Shown here: positions 33,139 to 42,270 of the stretch, in pieces
Numbering within the stretch: the stretch's first letter is position 1
Layout: the number at the start of each line of letters is the position of its first letter
Source of the DNA: Kribbella sp. ALI-6-A
GTDB lineage: Bacteria > Actinomycetota > Actinomycetes > Propionibacteriales > Kribbellaceae
Assembly (NCBI RefSeq): GCF_001984195.1
Contig: NZ_MTQN01000012.1
Coordinates: forward strand, 2,232,001-2,296,000
Direction of reading: 5' to 3'
Length of the DNA: 64,000 bases
Program-made: the position numbers and the translations under genes
Notes under the pieces: model-generated
Seen by the model: the letters and a program-made list of their open reading frames with translations, nothing else
The model's database searches: none
What the model was told of the DNA's origin: nothing

Positions 33139-33993
33139 ATGGGCAACGACACCGCGGTCACGCCGGAACCGTTGACGGACGAGCAACGCGACGAGGCGGT
33201 CGAGCAGATTCGCACCGACGGGATCGTCGGCTTCAAGGGCGCGTTCTCGCGCGCGTGGGTGCAGCAGTTGGGCGAGGACATCGACGTCGCGTTCCAGGAG
33301 GCGCTGACCCGGCCCGGGGGAGCGGTCGGGCGCGGCCCGCAGCGGTACTACGTCGAGATCCACCCCCAGCAGTTGCGTGGCTTCGCCGAGCTGGCCGGGC
33401 ACCCGTGGATCACCGCGGTCGCCGAGGCCGTGCTGGGATCGGAGTACGAGATCGTCGAGGTCGGGTTCGACGTTCCGCTGCCGGGCGCGCAGTACCAGCC
33501 GTGGCACCGGGACTTCCCGATGCCGGAGGAGACCAAGACCGAGCAGCGGCTCACGTCGCTGGCGATCAACGTGACCACGGTCGACACCACCGACGAGATG
33601 GGACCGTTCGAGATCGCGCCGGGCACGCAGTGGGAGCACGGCGACGGTTTCGAGCACGAGATGTTCCCGCCGAAGTCGGAGTACGACCGGTACCGCGAGC
33701 TCGCCGTGCGCAAGTACCCGCAGATGGGCGACATCTCGATCCGCTCCGCGCTGACCATCCACCGCGGCACCGAGAACCGTTCGCAGCTGTCCCGCCCGGT
33801 GCTGGTGCTCGGCCTCGACGCCCCGGGCGCCGGCAACGCCGAACGCCACGACCTGGCCATCACCTCGGCGTACCGGGACACGTTGCCGGCGGTGGTTCTC
33901 GACCACCTGCACTGCCCGGTGGTGGACGAGCTGACCCCGATCACCCAGAAGCACACGATCGAAGGCCTGGTGATGGGCGAGGCCGAGGGCTGA
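33139..33993 (+). CDS. Phytanoyl-CoA dioxygenase (PhyH) family Fe(II)/2OG oxygenase
   Basis: The product has 284 residues. The iron-binding H-x-D is in QPWHRDFPM and the distal His is probably in SALTIHRGTENRS, with the 2-oxoglutarate Arg in the same segment (NRSQLSRPV). These enzymes hydroxylate small molecules using Fe(II), O2 and 2-oxoglutarate. The substrate is not predictable. An AGGGAGG RBS precedes the ATG. The divergent SDR could act on its product, an inference from context only. Confidence 0.82.
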   Translation: MGNDTAVTPEPLTDEQRDEAVEQIRTDGIVGFKGAFSRAWVQQLGEDIDVAFQEALTRPGGAVGRGPQRYYVEIHPQQLRGFAELAGHPWITAVAEAVLGSEYEIVEVGFDVPLPGAQYQPWHRDFPMPEETKTEQRLTSLAINVTTVDTTDEMGPFEIAPGTQWEHGDGFEHEMFPPKSEYDRYRELAVRKYPQMGDISIRSALTIHRGTENRSQLSRPVLVLGLDAPGAGNAERHDLAITSAYRDTLPAVVLDHLHCPVVDELTPITQKHTIEGLVMGEAEG

Positions 33994-33999
33994 ACCGGC

Positions 34000-34746
34000 T
34001 CAGACCGTGAGGATCGGCCGGCCCGCCTCGTACGCCGCCAGCCGGTCCTCCCGCGGAGTCAGGCAGCAGGAGCCGCACAGCGAGTTCGAGCCGTTCTCGC
34101 TGGTGTAGTACAGACAGCAGGTGTTGCGGAGGTAGACGAGTTTGCCGGCCGCCTCGGTGACGTCGCCGAGGCGTGCGAGGCCGCCGGGGGCCTGCGCGAC
34201 GAAGGTCTGCCAGCGCTCGAGCAGAAAGCCGGGGGAGATCGTTTCCTCTTCGCGGGTCGCGGCGCAGAACCCCATCGCGCACCCGGCCGCGACACCGCCG
34301 TGCAGCTGGCGAAGGCCGGCCCGCGTACGGCGGTGCAGCTCGGCGGCGAGAGGGAGCAGGTGCTGCGTCAGCACCACGTCGTACAGGGTGTGCAGGCCGC
34401 CGGGAAGGAAGCGGGCGGAGCGGATCGCGACCTCGGCCAGGCCGTGGCCGTCGTGCGGCCGGACCCAGAGGTTCTCCGGCCGGATGTCGAGGACCCTGCC
34501 TTCGGTCGCCCAGAGCAACAGCGCGGTCGCGGGGACGCGGCCGGCGTAGAACGAGATCAGGCTGAGTGCGTTCGCGTGCGCCGACGTGTGCCCGCTGGCG
34601 TCGTGGTCGCGTTTGAGCAGCTCGGTCAGCTCGGGGCTGTCCGGCTCGAGCACCTGGTCGACGCGCAACCATTCAGAACCGCTCGGCACTCCGATCCGGA
34701 GCGCGTAGCGGGGTGCGTACCGGCTCAACGCGGCCACTGCCGTCAC
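34000..34746 (-). CDS. FhuF-like [2Fe-2S] ferric-siderophore reductase
   Basis: The product has 248 residues. The C-terminus carries the FhuF cluster signature: Cys210-Cys211 in RNTCCLYYT, then Cys224 and Cys227 in SLCGSCCLTP, i.e. CC-x12-C-x2-C. The middle FLPGGLHTLYDVVLTQHLLP is the family's helical region. It should reduce Fe(III) from an imported siderophore in the cytoplasm. No siderophore genes are next to it. It is convergent with PhyH and divergent from the hadA-type gene. Confidence 0.85.
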   Translation of the reverse strand: MTAVAALSRYAPRYALRIGVPSGSEWLRVDQVLEPDSPELTELLKRDHDASGHTSAHANALSLISFYAGRVPATALLLWATEGRVLDIRPENLWVRPHDGHGLAEVAIRSARFLPGGLHTLYDVVLTQHLLPLAAELHRRTRAGLRQLHGGVAAGCAMGFCAATREEETISPGFLLERWQTFVAQAPGGLARLGDVTEAAGKLVYLRNTCCLYYTSENGSNSLCGSCCLTPREDRLAAYEAGRPILTV

Positions 34747-34838
34747 AGTCCTGCCCTTCCTGCTTCAGATCCCCCAGTGATCTCGGCGGAGTGGGTGGCG
34801 GCACTCGACCGCCCATCCTGCCAGTAGGGTTACTGGAC

Positions 34839-35261
34839 ATGACGATCGACGCCACGATGGTCGGCCGGAGCTACACGGCCGCCGAGACCTACCAGGTCGG
34901 CCGGGAGAAGATCCGGGAGTTCGCCGAAGCGATCGGCGACCCCAACCCGGCGTACCGGGGGGACGACGCCGTCGCGCCGCCCACCTTCGCGTTCGTGCTG
35001 AGCGCGCCCGCTCTCGATCTGTTGCTGGCCGACCCGGACCTCGGGCTGCGGCTGGACCGGATCGTGCACGGCGCGCAGAAATTCAGCTACGTCCGGCCGA
35101 TCAAGGCCGGCGACGAGGTGGCCGCCACGGCGACCATCACCACCGTCCGCAAAGCAGGTGACGTCGAGGTGATCATGTACGAGACCGTCCTGACCAGCGC
35201 CGACGGCGAGCAGCTCGCCACCTCGACCGCGACCGTCACACACAACCGGGCGGACGCATGA
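34839..35261 (+). CDS. hadA: MaoC-like N-terminal dehydratase, HadA-type subunit
   Basis: The product has 140 residues from the ATG at 34839. It is a half hot-dog fold without the catalytic D-x5-H motif: REKIREFAEAIGDPNPAYRG, APPTFAFVLSAPALDLLLA, VHGAQKFSYVRPIKAGDEV. In mycobacteria HadA pairs with HadB as the 3-hydroxyacyl-ACP dehydratase; in actinomycetes without mycolates the pair serves fatty-acid or other acyl chains. TAGGGT lies 8 bases before the ATG and no SD is seen, so the mRNA may be leaderless. It overlaps the next gene by 4 bases. Confidence 0.82.
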   Translation: MTIDATMVGRSYTAAETYQVGREKIREFAEAIGDPNPAYRGDDAVAPPTFAFVLSAPALDLLLADPDLGLRLDRIVHGAQKFSYVRPIKAGDEVAATATITTVRKAGDVEVIMYETVLTSADGEQLATSTATVTHNRADA

Positions 35262-35665
35262 AAAACGTGCAGGTAGGTTTCGAGCTGCCGTCGCTGACCG
35301 TGACCGTGCGCCGCGAGGACCTGGTCCGGTACGCCGGCGCGGGCGGCGACTTCAACCCGATCCACTGGAGCGACCGGATGGCGGGCGCGCTCGGTCTGCC
35401 CGGCGTGATCGCGCACGGCATGCTCACGATGGCCCTGGCCGCCCGCGTGGTGACCGACTGGCTGGACGACCCCGCCGACCTGGTCGAGTACGGAGTTCGC
35501 TTCACCAAGCCGGTCGTCGTACCGGACGACGACAAAGGGGCGACGGTGACGTTCTCCGCGAAGGTCGACAAGGTCGCCGACGGCCTCGCGGAGCTCGACA
35601 TCACCGCGCTGGCCGGCGAGGAGAAAGTCCTCGGCCGGGCGCGAGCGGTCGTGCGGGCCCAGTGA
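35258..35665 (+). CDS. hadB: MaoC-like hydratase, HadB-type catalytic subunit
   Basis: The product has 135 residues. It carries the hydratase-2 motif RYAGAGGDFNPIHWSDR, with catalytic Asp and His, then LPGVIAHGMLTMALAARVV. With the upstream partner it forms a hot-dog heterodimer that dehydrates (3R)-hydroxyacyl thioesters. It overlaps hadA by 4 bases (ATGA) and murB by 4 bases (GTGA), a tight three-gene operon conserved in actinomycetes. Confidence 0.85.
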   Translation: MKNVQVGFELPSLTVTVRREDLVRYAGAGGDFNPIHWSDRMAGALGLPGVIAHGMLTMALAARVVTDWLDDPADLVEYGVRFTKPVVVPDDDKGATVTFSAKVDKVADGLAELDITALAGEEKVLGRARAVVRAQ

Positions 35666-36699
35666 ACACCCAGCAGACCGCGGACCTGCGGCTCGCGGAC
35701 CTGACCACGCTGCGGATCGGCGGACCGGCCGACAAGCTGGTCGAGGTGACCACCGAGGCCGAGCTGGTCGACGTCGTCCGGACGGCGGACGCCGCCAAGG
35801 AGCCGGTGCTGCTGCTCAGCGGCGGCAGCAACGTCGTGATCGGCGACGAGGGCTTCCGCGGCACGGTGGTGAGGATCGCGACCCGCGGGATCCGCGTCGA
35901 CGCGGACGCCTGCTCCGGCGCGATGGTCCACATCCAGGCCGGCGAGGACTGGGACGCGGTCGTGCAGCGCGCGATCGCCGAGCAGTGGGTCGGTCTGGAG
36001 TCGATGTCCGGCATCCCCGGCCTGACCGGCTCCACCCCGGTCCAGAACGTCGGTGCCTACGGCCACGAAGTCTCCGAGACGATCGCTTCGGTCCGCGTCT
36101 GGGACCGGACCGAGAACAAGCTGCGCACGATCTTCGCCGCCGACTGCGGCTTCGCCTACCGGACCTCACGCTTCAAGGCCGACCCCAGCCGGTACGTCGT
36201 CCTGGAGGTCGCCTTCCAGCTGAAGCTCGGCAACCTGTCCGCCCCGATCGAGTACGCCGAACTCGCGCGCGTGCTCGGCGTGGAGACCGGTGCCCGCGCG
36301 CCGATGACGGAGGTCCGCGAGGCCGTGCTCGACCTGCGCCGGAGCAAGGGCATGGTGCTCGACGAGAACGACCACGACACCTGGAGCGCGGGGTCGTTCT
36401 TCACCAACCCGCTGCTCGACGCGACGGCCGACGTACCGGCGGGTGCGCCGCAGTGGCCACAGCCCGACGGCCGCGTGAAGACCAGCGCCGCCTGGCTGAT
36501 CGAGCACGCCGGCGTCTCCAAGGGCTTCGCGATCGGCAACGCGGCGGTGTCGTCCAAGCACACCCTCGCGCTGACCAACCGCGGCGGCGCGACCGCGAAG
36601 GAACTGCTCGCGCTGGCCGCCCACGTCCGCGGTCAGGTCCAGCACGCGTTCGGCATCACGCTGGTCAACGAGCCGGTGCTGGTGAACTGCTCACTCTGA
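35662..36699 (+). CDS. murB: UDP-N-acetylenolpyruvoylglucosamine reductase
   Basis: The product has 345 residues from a GTG at 35662. FAD-binding features are LTTLRIGGPADKLVEV, LLLSGGSNVVIGDEGF and LESMSGIPGLTGSTPVQNVG then AYGHEV. The catalytic Ser is in WSAGSFFTNPLL and the C-terminal SAAWLIEHAGVSKGFAIGNA and SKHTLALTN follow. It reduces enolpyruvyl-UDP-GlcNAc to UDP-MurNAc with NADPH in peptidoglycan synthesis. The last operon gene after hadA-hadB. In Streptomyces it is next to adenosine deaminase; here about 18 kb intervenes. Confidence 0.96.
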   Translation: MNTQQTADLRLADLTTLRIGGPADKLVEVTTEAELVDVVRTADAAKEPVLLLSGGSNVVIGDEGFRGTVVRIATRGIRVDADACSGAMVHIQAGEDWDAVVQRAIAEQWVGLESMSGIPGLTGSTPVQNVGAYGHEVSETIASVRVWDRTENKLRTIFAADCGFAYRTSRFKADPSRYVVLEVAFQLKLGNLSAPIEYAELARVLGVETGARAPMTEVREAVLDLRRSKGMVLDENDHDTWSAGSFFTNPLLDATADVPAGAPQWPQPDGRVKTSAAWLIEHAGVSKGFAIGNAAVSSKHTLALTNRGGATAKELLALAAHVRGQVQHAFGITLVNEPVLVNCSL

Positions 36700-36852
36700 C
36701 CGACCCCTGGGCGACGTAGGCGCCGACCAGCACGATCGCTCCGCACCGGCGGACCGCGTGCGCGGACCTCTCGCCGTCGGCTGCACCTCCTCATCCACGA
36801 CCTCTGCATCGAGTTCGCCGGGTCGTCGCGTGAAAAAGATTTGCACGAAGGG

Positions 36853-36879
36853 TTGGCAGAAGCAACCCCGCTGGATAAT
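36853..36879 (+). promoter_or_regulatory. Likely promoter of the RpiR sugar cluster
   Basis: TTGGCA (36853-36858) and GATAAT (36874-36879) with a 15-base spacer, ~45 bases before the binding-protein start. TTGCA is repeated on both sides (36841 and 36882) and may mark an operator. Confidence 0.45.
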
Positions 36880-36922
36880 CTCTTGCAGAATTCAGCTGGT
36901 CGGCTACCCCGAGGGGGTCGGT

Positions 36923-38227
36923 GTGAGGATGCGGAACGAGGTGTCCCGGCGGGGATTTCTGGCCGGGATGGCGGCGGTGGGGGCCGCTGCTGTGGTGCCC
37001 GGGTGCTCGTCCGGCGGCGGGGCCACGTCGAACGTGCTGCAGGTGTGGGGCGGCGTACCGGCGGCGTCGGGGCCGCAGAAGGTGGTGGACGCGTTCCAGC
37101 GCAAGTTCCCGCAGTACCAGGTGAACTACACCCGGTTCGTGAACGACGACCGGGGCAATCTCAAGCTCGACACCGCGCTGCAGGGCGGGGTCGACATCGA
37201 CGTGTACTTCACCTACACGCAGGCCAACCTCGCGCTGCGGGCCGGGTCCGGACTGGCGGCGGACCTGACCGATCGGGTCGCGGCCGATCCCGACCTGAAG
37301 GTGTTCCTGGACACCGATCAGCCGCGGGCCTTTCTCGACGCCGGCCGGATCAAGGCGCTGGCCACCGCGCGCGAGCCGTACTTCGTGCTGTTCAACGAGA
37401 AACTGCGCGAGCGGGCCGGGGTCGAGCTGCCGCACGAGTGGACGATCGAGCAGTTCCGCGCGACCGCCCGGAAGCTGACCACCGCGCGGACCTACGGCTG
37501 CTACACGATCCCCGACGTCGCCCGGATCAAGCTCGGCCCGAACTACTGGTACGACGGCGACCGGTCGAACTTCGGCGACCCGCACTTCGAGCAGGCGTTC
37601 AGGCTCGGCCGGGAAATGATCGCCGACCGGTCCGCCTTTCCCTGGCGCGAAGTGCTCGCCCGCCACCTCGACGCGTACCAGCAGAACTCCTTCCTCACCG
37701 AGGAGTTCCACCTCTGGTCGACCGCGCCGTTCAACCTGCGCTACCTGTACGACGCGAAGAAGTACCCGCACGACTTCAAGGTGTCCTTCGCCCCGCCGCC
37801 GACCGTCGACGGCGGCGACTGGAACGGCGGCTCGTACAACAACTTCGTGATGGTCAACCCGAAGTCCCCGAAGGCCGACGCTGCCTGGGAGTTCGTGAAG
37901 TTCTGGCTGACCGAGGGCTCGGGCCCGATGCTGGCCGGCGGCAAGCTGCCGACGCTGGGCAACGTCACCGACGACCAGGTGGTCACCGGCGTGCTCGGCA
38001 AGGAACCGGACAAGTACTTCGACGTCGACTCGTTCCGCCGGGTCGTGCTCGGCGCTGATCCGAAGCTGTCCACCGATACCCGGCTGGCCGGCTTCCCCGA
38101 GATCAATCTCGCCTACCGCCAGCAGCGCGACCTGTGCTGGCTGGGCGAAAAGGACCCCGGCCCCGCGATCCGCGACGTCCGGCGACTGGCCGACGCCGCG
38201 ATCGCCCGTACCGAGAGGAGCTCGTGA
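36923..38227 (+). CDS. Sugar ABC transporter substrate-binding lipoprotein
   Basis: The product has 434 residues from a GTG at 36923, 5 bases after GAGGGGG; an ATG at 36929 is an alternative. The signal SRRGFLAGMAAVGAAAVVPG has twin Arg and a lipobox ending at Cys (PGCSS), so it is a Tat-type lipoprotein. Solute-binding family 1 features are QVWGGVPAASGPQKVVDAFQ, TAREPYFVLFNEKLRERAGV and AAWEFVKFWLTEGSGP. It is the first gene of an eight-kb cluster with two permeases, an unknown protein, RpiR and an FAD enzyme. No ATPase is present. Confidence 0.9.
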   Translation: MRMRNEVSRRGFLAGMAAVGAAAVVPGCSSGGGATSNVLQVWGGVPAASGPQKVVDAFQRKFPQYQVNYTRFVNDDRGNLKLDTALQGGVDIDVYFTYTQANLALRAGSGLAADLTDRVAADPDLKVFLDTDQPRAFLDAGRIKALATAREPYFVLFNEKLRERAGVELPHEWTIEQFRATARKLTTARTYGCYTIPDVARIKLGPNYWYDGDRSNFGDPHFEQAFRLGREMIADRSAFPWREVLARHLDAYQQNSFLTEEFHLWSTAPFNLRYLYDAKKYPHDFKVSFAPPPTVDGGDWNGGSYNNFVMVNPKSPKADAAWEFVKFWLTEGSGPMLAGGKLPTLGNVTDDQVVTGVLGKEPDKYFDVDSFRRVVLGADPKLSTDTRLAGFPEINLAYRQQRDLCWLGEKDPGPAIRDVRRLADAAIARTERSS

Positions 38228-39156
38228 TGACCACGGCCACTGTCGCCGCGGCGCCCGCGGTCCGGACCGAGAAGGCGCCCGGGATCAGCCCGCGCGGCTG
38301 GATCGGCTTCCTGTTCGTCGCCCCCAACCTGCTCGGCGTGGTCGCGTTCACGCTGATCCCGTTGATCAGCGTCGTCCTGCTCGCCTTCACCGACTGGAAC
38401 CTGGTCTCCGGCTTCGGCGGCATCAGCTTCGCCGGTCTGGACAACTTCGTCGCGATCGCCAAGGACCCCGGCTTCTGGAACGCGGCCGGCCTGACCATGG
38501 TGTACGTCGGGGTGAGCGTGCCGTTGACCGTCGTGCTGGGCCTGGCGCTCGGCATCGCCCTCAACCGTCCTTTGCCCGGTCGCGCGATCCTGCGGGCGAT
38601 CTTCTTCCTGCCCTACATCGTCAACACGGTCGCGATCGGGATGACCTGGCTGATGCTGATGAACCCGCGGGCCGGGCTGGTCAACCAGGTGCTCGGCGTC
38701 TTCGGGATCGAGCCCGGCTGGTTCGCCTCGTCGCACTGGGCGTTGCCGGCGCTGATCGTGATGGCGGTCTGGGGCGGCGTCGGCTACTGCTCGCTGATCT
38801 ACCTGTCGGCGTTGCAGGACGCGCCGAAGCAACTGTACGAGGCGGCCGACATCGACGGCGCCGGGTTGTGGGCGAAGTTCCGCACGATCACCTGGCCATC
38901 GTTGCTGCCGACAACCATCTTCCTGCTGGTCACGCTGATCATCGGCGCGTCGCAGGGGTTCGGCCTGATCGCGCTGATCACCGCGGGCGGTCCGGGCGAC
39001 TCGACCACCACGATCTCGTACTACATGTACCAGACCGGCTTCCAGTTCTACCGGTTCGGCTACGCCTCGGCGATCGGCCTGGTGACCTTCGCCGGCGTCC
39101 TGGTGCTGACGTTGCTGACCTGGCGGGCCCAGCGAGGGAGGGCGCTCAATGACTAG
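38227..39156 (+). CDS. Sugar ABC transporter permease (MalF-like)
   Basis: The product has 309 residues from the ATG at 38227, which overlaps the previous stop (TGATG). Six membrane helices begin with WIGFLFVAPNLLGVVAFTLI. The EAA loop is QLYEAADIDGAGLWAKFRTI then TWPSLLP. It overlaps the next permease by 8 bases, so both are made together. Confidence 0.92.
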   Translation: MTTATVAAAPAVRTEKAPGISPRGWIGFLFVAPNLLGVVAFTLIPLISVVLLAFTDWNLVSGFGGISFAGLDNFVAIAKDPGFWNAAGLTMVYVGVSVPLTVVLGLALGIALNRPLPGRAILRAIFFLPYIVNTVAIGMTWLMLMNPRAGLVNQVLGVFGIEPGWFASSHWALPALIVMAVWGGVGYCSLIYLSALQDAPKQLYEAADIDGAGLWAKFRTITWPSLLPTTIFLLVTLIIGASQGFGLIALITAGGPGDSTTTISYYMYQTGFQFYRFGYASAIGLVTFAGVLVLTLLTWRAQRGRALND

Positions 39157-39973
39157 CAAGGCGGCCAAGTGGTACTGGGGAATCCCGCTGTGGATCCTGG
39201 CGCTCGCGTTTCTCGCGCCGTTCGCGTGGATGCTGTCGACCGCGCTGAAGGCCGACGTGGAGGCGTACAAGATCCCGATGCAGTGGATCCCCGACCCGTT
39301 CCAGTGGGACAACTTCAAGACCGTGCTGGTCGGCGAGTCCTCGGTGCTGCCGGCGTTCGGCCGGTCGGTGTTCGTCGCTGTACTGCGGGTCGCCGGTGAG
39401 TTGCTGACCGCGACGATGGCCGGCTACGCGTTCGCCCGGATGTCGTTCAAGGGCCGGGACAAGCTGTTCCTGGTGTACCTGGCCACGGCGATCATCCCGG
39501 TCCAGCTGCTGCTGGTGCCGCGGTTCATCTACTTCCAGAAGCTCGGTCTCTACGACACGCTCTGGGCGCTGATCCTGCCCGGCATGTTCACCGTGCTCGG
39601 CACCTTCCTGATGCGCCAGTTCTTCGTCAGCCAGCCGGCCGAGTTCGCCGAGGCGGCCCGGATGGACGGCGCGAACGAGTGGCAGATCTTCCGCCGGATC
39701 TACCTGCCGCTGGCCACGCCGGTGATCAGCGCGCTCGGCATCCTCGCGTTCGTCTGGTCCTGGAACGACTACGAAACCCCGCTGGTGCTGATCAGCAGCC
39801 CGGAGAACTACACGCTGCCGCTCGGCCTGACCGACTTCGTCGACGAGCAGGGCTCGATCGCGCCCGGTCTGACGATGGCCGCCTCGGTGGTCTCGATCGT
39901 GCCGGTCCTGCTGGTGTTCGTCCTGCTGCAACGCCGCTTCATCGCCGCGATGACCCATACCGGCATCAAATGA
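39149..39973 (+). CDS. Sugar ABC transporter permease (MalG-like)
   Basis: The product has 274 residues with six helices; the EAA loop reads EFAEAARMDGANEWQIFRRI then YLPLATPV. It completes the permease pair. The gene downstream begins 14 bases after its stop (or overlaps it if its earlier ATG is used). Confidence 0.92.
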   Translation: MTSKAAKWYWGIPLWILALAFLAPFAWMLSTALKADVEAYKIPMQWIPDPFQWDNFKTVLVGESSVLPAFGRSVFVAVLRVAGELLTATMAGYAFARMSFKGRDKLFLVYLATAIIPVQLLLVPRFIYFQKLGLYDTLWALILPGMFTVLGTFLMRQFFVSQPAEFAEAARMDGANEWQIFRRIYLPLATPVISALGILAFVWSWNDYETPLVLISSPENYTLPLGLTDFVDEQGSIAPGLTMAASVVSIVPVLLVFVLLQRRFIAAMTHTGIK

Positions 39974-39987
39974 CCAGGGAGTCCTTT

Positions 39988-41361
39988 GTGAACGTCTCAG
40001 GTGTCTTTCCGGACCTCGCGCAGGTCGGCGACTTCGGCCCGCCGCGCAGCGAACTCGGCGTCGGCTCGCTGATGCCGTGGAACGGGAAGCTCTACGTCCA
40101 GAACTACAACTCGCACAAGGCGCGCAGCGGAGCCGGCGTCAGCCTGCGCCGGATCGAGCCGGACCTGACGATGGAGATCGTGCCGGAGACGCTCGGCGTC
40201 GACGGCACCTACACCAACCGGTTCGTGCACTTCCCGACCTCGCAGCTGGTGCTCGGCCCGCACGTGATCGACCGCGAGCACAAGATCACCACGATCCCCG
40301 AACTGGTCCCGCACCGGGTCTGCGGGACCTCGCGGCACCTGACCAAACCCGACACCCACGTCTACGTGCTGGCGATGGAGGGCGAGGTGTTCGAGCTCGA
40401 CCTCACGACGTACGCGTGTGTGCAGGTCTTCGACCTCAACGACGAGCTCGGCACCGACGGCGAGATGAAGGTGCACTACAAGGACTGCTACACCAGCTTC
40501 GGCCGGCTGGTGGTCTGCTCCAACGAGTACGAGGAGGCCGACTGGGACGGGCGTCAGGCACGCGGCCGGCTCGCCGAGTACGACGGCGAGACATGGCGGA
40601 TCCTGGCCCGCAAGCCGTTCACCGCGATCGGCGGGCGGCACGAGTTCGGCGGCACGATCTTCGCCTCCGGCTGGGACCAGGCCTCGGCCATTCTCGAGGT
40701 GTTCACCGACGCCGACCAGAAGTGGACCCGCTACCGGTTGCCGAAGGCGTCGCACACCTTCGACCACAAGTGGCAGACCGAGTGGCCGCGGATCCGCGAG
40801 GTCGAGCACGAGCGGCTGCTGCTGGACCACCACGGCATGTTCTACGAGCTGTCGCCGTGGGCGTACGGCGGCCGGATCTGGGGCGTCCGGCCGATCTCGA
40901 CCCACCTGTGGGTGCTCGGCGACTTCTGCTCCTGGCGCGGCATGTTCGTCGCAGGCGCGGACAACGCGTCGCCCAGCCACGGGCTGAACCCGACGACGGC
41001 CGAGCCGCAGTCCGGGCTGTGGTTCGGCAAGACCGACGACCTGTGGAACTTCGGCAAGCCCGCGGGCTGGGGCGGTCCCTGGTGGGAGACACCGGTCGAG
41101 GCCGGGGTGCCGTCGGACCCGTATCTGATGACCGGTTTCGACAACAAGTGCCTGCACCTGGAGAACCTCGGGGACAGTGCGATCACCGTGACGCTGGAGA
41201 TCGACTTCCACGGCCACGGGCGGTTCGGTGCGTCGGAGTCGTTCACCGTCGAGCCCGGCACGATCCACACCCACATCTTCCCGCCCGGCTTCAGCGCGCA
41301 CTGGGTCCGCGTCGTCAGCGACACCGACGGCGTCGCCAGTGCCCAGTTCGTCTATACGTGA
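39988..41361 (+). CDS. Unknown conserved-looking protein of a sugar cluster
   Basis: The product has 457 residues from the GTG at 39988, which has AGGGAG 6 bases upstream; an ATG at 39970 overlapping the permease stop is possible. No signal peptide or membrane helix. It is rich in Trp, Tyr and short beta strands with repeated G-x-L-x-V/W-x-L turns (NGKLYVQNYNS, THVYVLAMEGEVFELDL, GRLAEYDGETWRILARK, TTHLWVLGDF-like), which suggests a cytoplasmic beta-propeller. A last ~75-residue beta domain follows a short linker. I do not recognise a family. Position between permeases and the RpiR gene suggests a role in handling the imported sugar, perhaps as an isomerase, hydrolase or lyase with a propeller fold. 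Confidence 0.6.
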   Translation: MNVSGVFPDLAQVGDFGPPRSELGVGSLMPWNGKLYVQNYNSHKARSGAGVSLRRIEPDLTMEIVPETLGVDGTYTNRFVHFPTSQLVLGPHVIDREHKITTIPELVPHRVCGTSRHLTKPDTHVYVLAMEGEVFELDLTTYACVQVFDLNDELGTDGEMKVHYKDCYTSFGRLVVCSNEYEEADWDGRQARGRLAEYDGETWRILARKPFTAIGGRHEFGGTIFASGWDQASAILEVFTDADQKWTRYRLPKASHTFDHKWQTEWPRIREVEHERLLLDHHGMFYELSPWAYGGRIWGVRPISTHLWVLGDFCSWRGMFVAGADNASPSHGLNPTTAEPQSGLWFGKTDDLWNFGKPAGWGGPWWETPVEAGVPSDPYLMTGFDNKCLHLENLGDSAITVTLEIDFHGHGRFGASESFTVEPGTIHTHIFPPGFSAHWVRVVSDTDGVASAQFVYT

Positions 41362-41371
41362 TGATCGCGGA

Positions 41372-42259
41372 ATGGGAAACGACGTGGAGAGAGCTGACAC
41401 TCCGAGCCCGCTGCAACTGGTGAAACGGGCTCTGCCCGACCTGAACGGCGCGATGCTGCGGGTCGCCGAGCACATCCTGGCGAACCCGGACGACGTCGCG
41501 CGCGGGTCGATCACCAAGCTGGCCGAGGCCGCGCAGACCTCGGCGGCGACGGTGTCCAGGCTGTCCACCCACCTCGGCTTCGCCGGCTATCCCGCGCTAC
41601 GGGCCGCGCTCGCGATGGAGGTCGGCCGCGGCCTGGAAGCCGGCTGGGCCAGCGACATCGGGCTTGCGATCGGCCCGGCCGACCCGCCCGAGCAGGTGCT
41701 CAACGTGCTGGCCAGCACCCAGGCCAACGCCCTGCGCAACGCGCTCGCGTCGATCGACCTGGCCGCGGCCACCCGGGTCGCCGACGCGATCGCGGGCGCC
41801 CGGCGTACCCACATCTACGGGGAGTGGGGCGACGCGATCCCTGCCCGTGAGCTCTACATCCGCCTGCTCCGGATCGGCATCCCGGTCTGGTTCTTCGACG
41901 GGCCGCAGTCGGCGCAGATCGCCGGTGGGCTGCTCGGACCGGGCGACGTCGGGCTGGTCGTCACCAGATCGGGCACCGACGGGACGACGCTCGACTTCGT
42001 CCGGCGCGCGACCGCCCAGGGCGCCCTGTCGGTCGCGATCACCGGCGTCGCCGACTCACCGGTCGGGCGACTCGCCGAGGTCACCTTCGACACCGGTACG
42101 CCGGTCGGTGGCACCTGGACCGAGTTCTTCGCCGGGCGGGCCAGCGACACGTTGACCGCTGGGCTGCTGTTCGTGCTGGTCGCCCAGCGCGTGCCCGACC
42201 ACCTGACCGCCAACCACCCGAACGGACCGGGACAACCGGTCGTCCATCCCGACACCTGA
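41372..42259 (+). CDS. MurR/RpiR-family regulator with SIS domain
   Basis: The product has 295 residues from the ATG at 41372. The N-terminal RpiR HTH is GSITKLAEAAQTSAATVSRL then STHLGFAGYPALR. The C-terminal sugar-isomerase (SIS) domain binds phosphosugars: RTHIYGEWGDAIPARELYIR, GDVGLVVTRSGTDGTTLDFV and GALSVAITGVADSPVGRLAE. It is very likely the local regulator of this cluster and senses a phosphorylated amino or neutral sugar. Encoded inside the operon, 10 bases after the unknown protein. Confidence 0.9.
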   Translation: MGNDVERADTPSPLQLVKRALPDLNGAMLRVAEHILANPDDVARGSITKLAEAAQTSAATVSRLSTHLGFAGYPALRAALAMEVGRGLEAGWASDIGLAIGPADPPEQVLNVLASTQANALRNALASIDLAAATRVADAIAGARRTHIYGEWGDAIPARELYIRLLRIGIPVWFFDGPQSAQIAGGLLGPGDVGLVVTRSGTDGTTLDFVRRATAQGALSVAITGVADSPVGRLAEVTFDTGTPVGGTWTEFFAGRASDTLTAGLLFVLVAQRVPDHLTANHPNGPGQPVVHPDT

Positions 42260-42270
42260 AAGGTGGCTGC

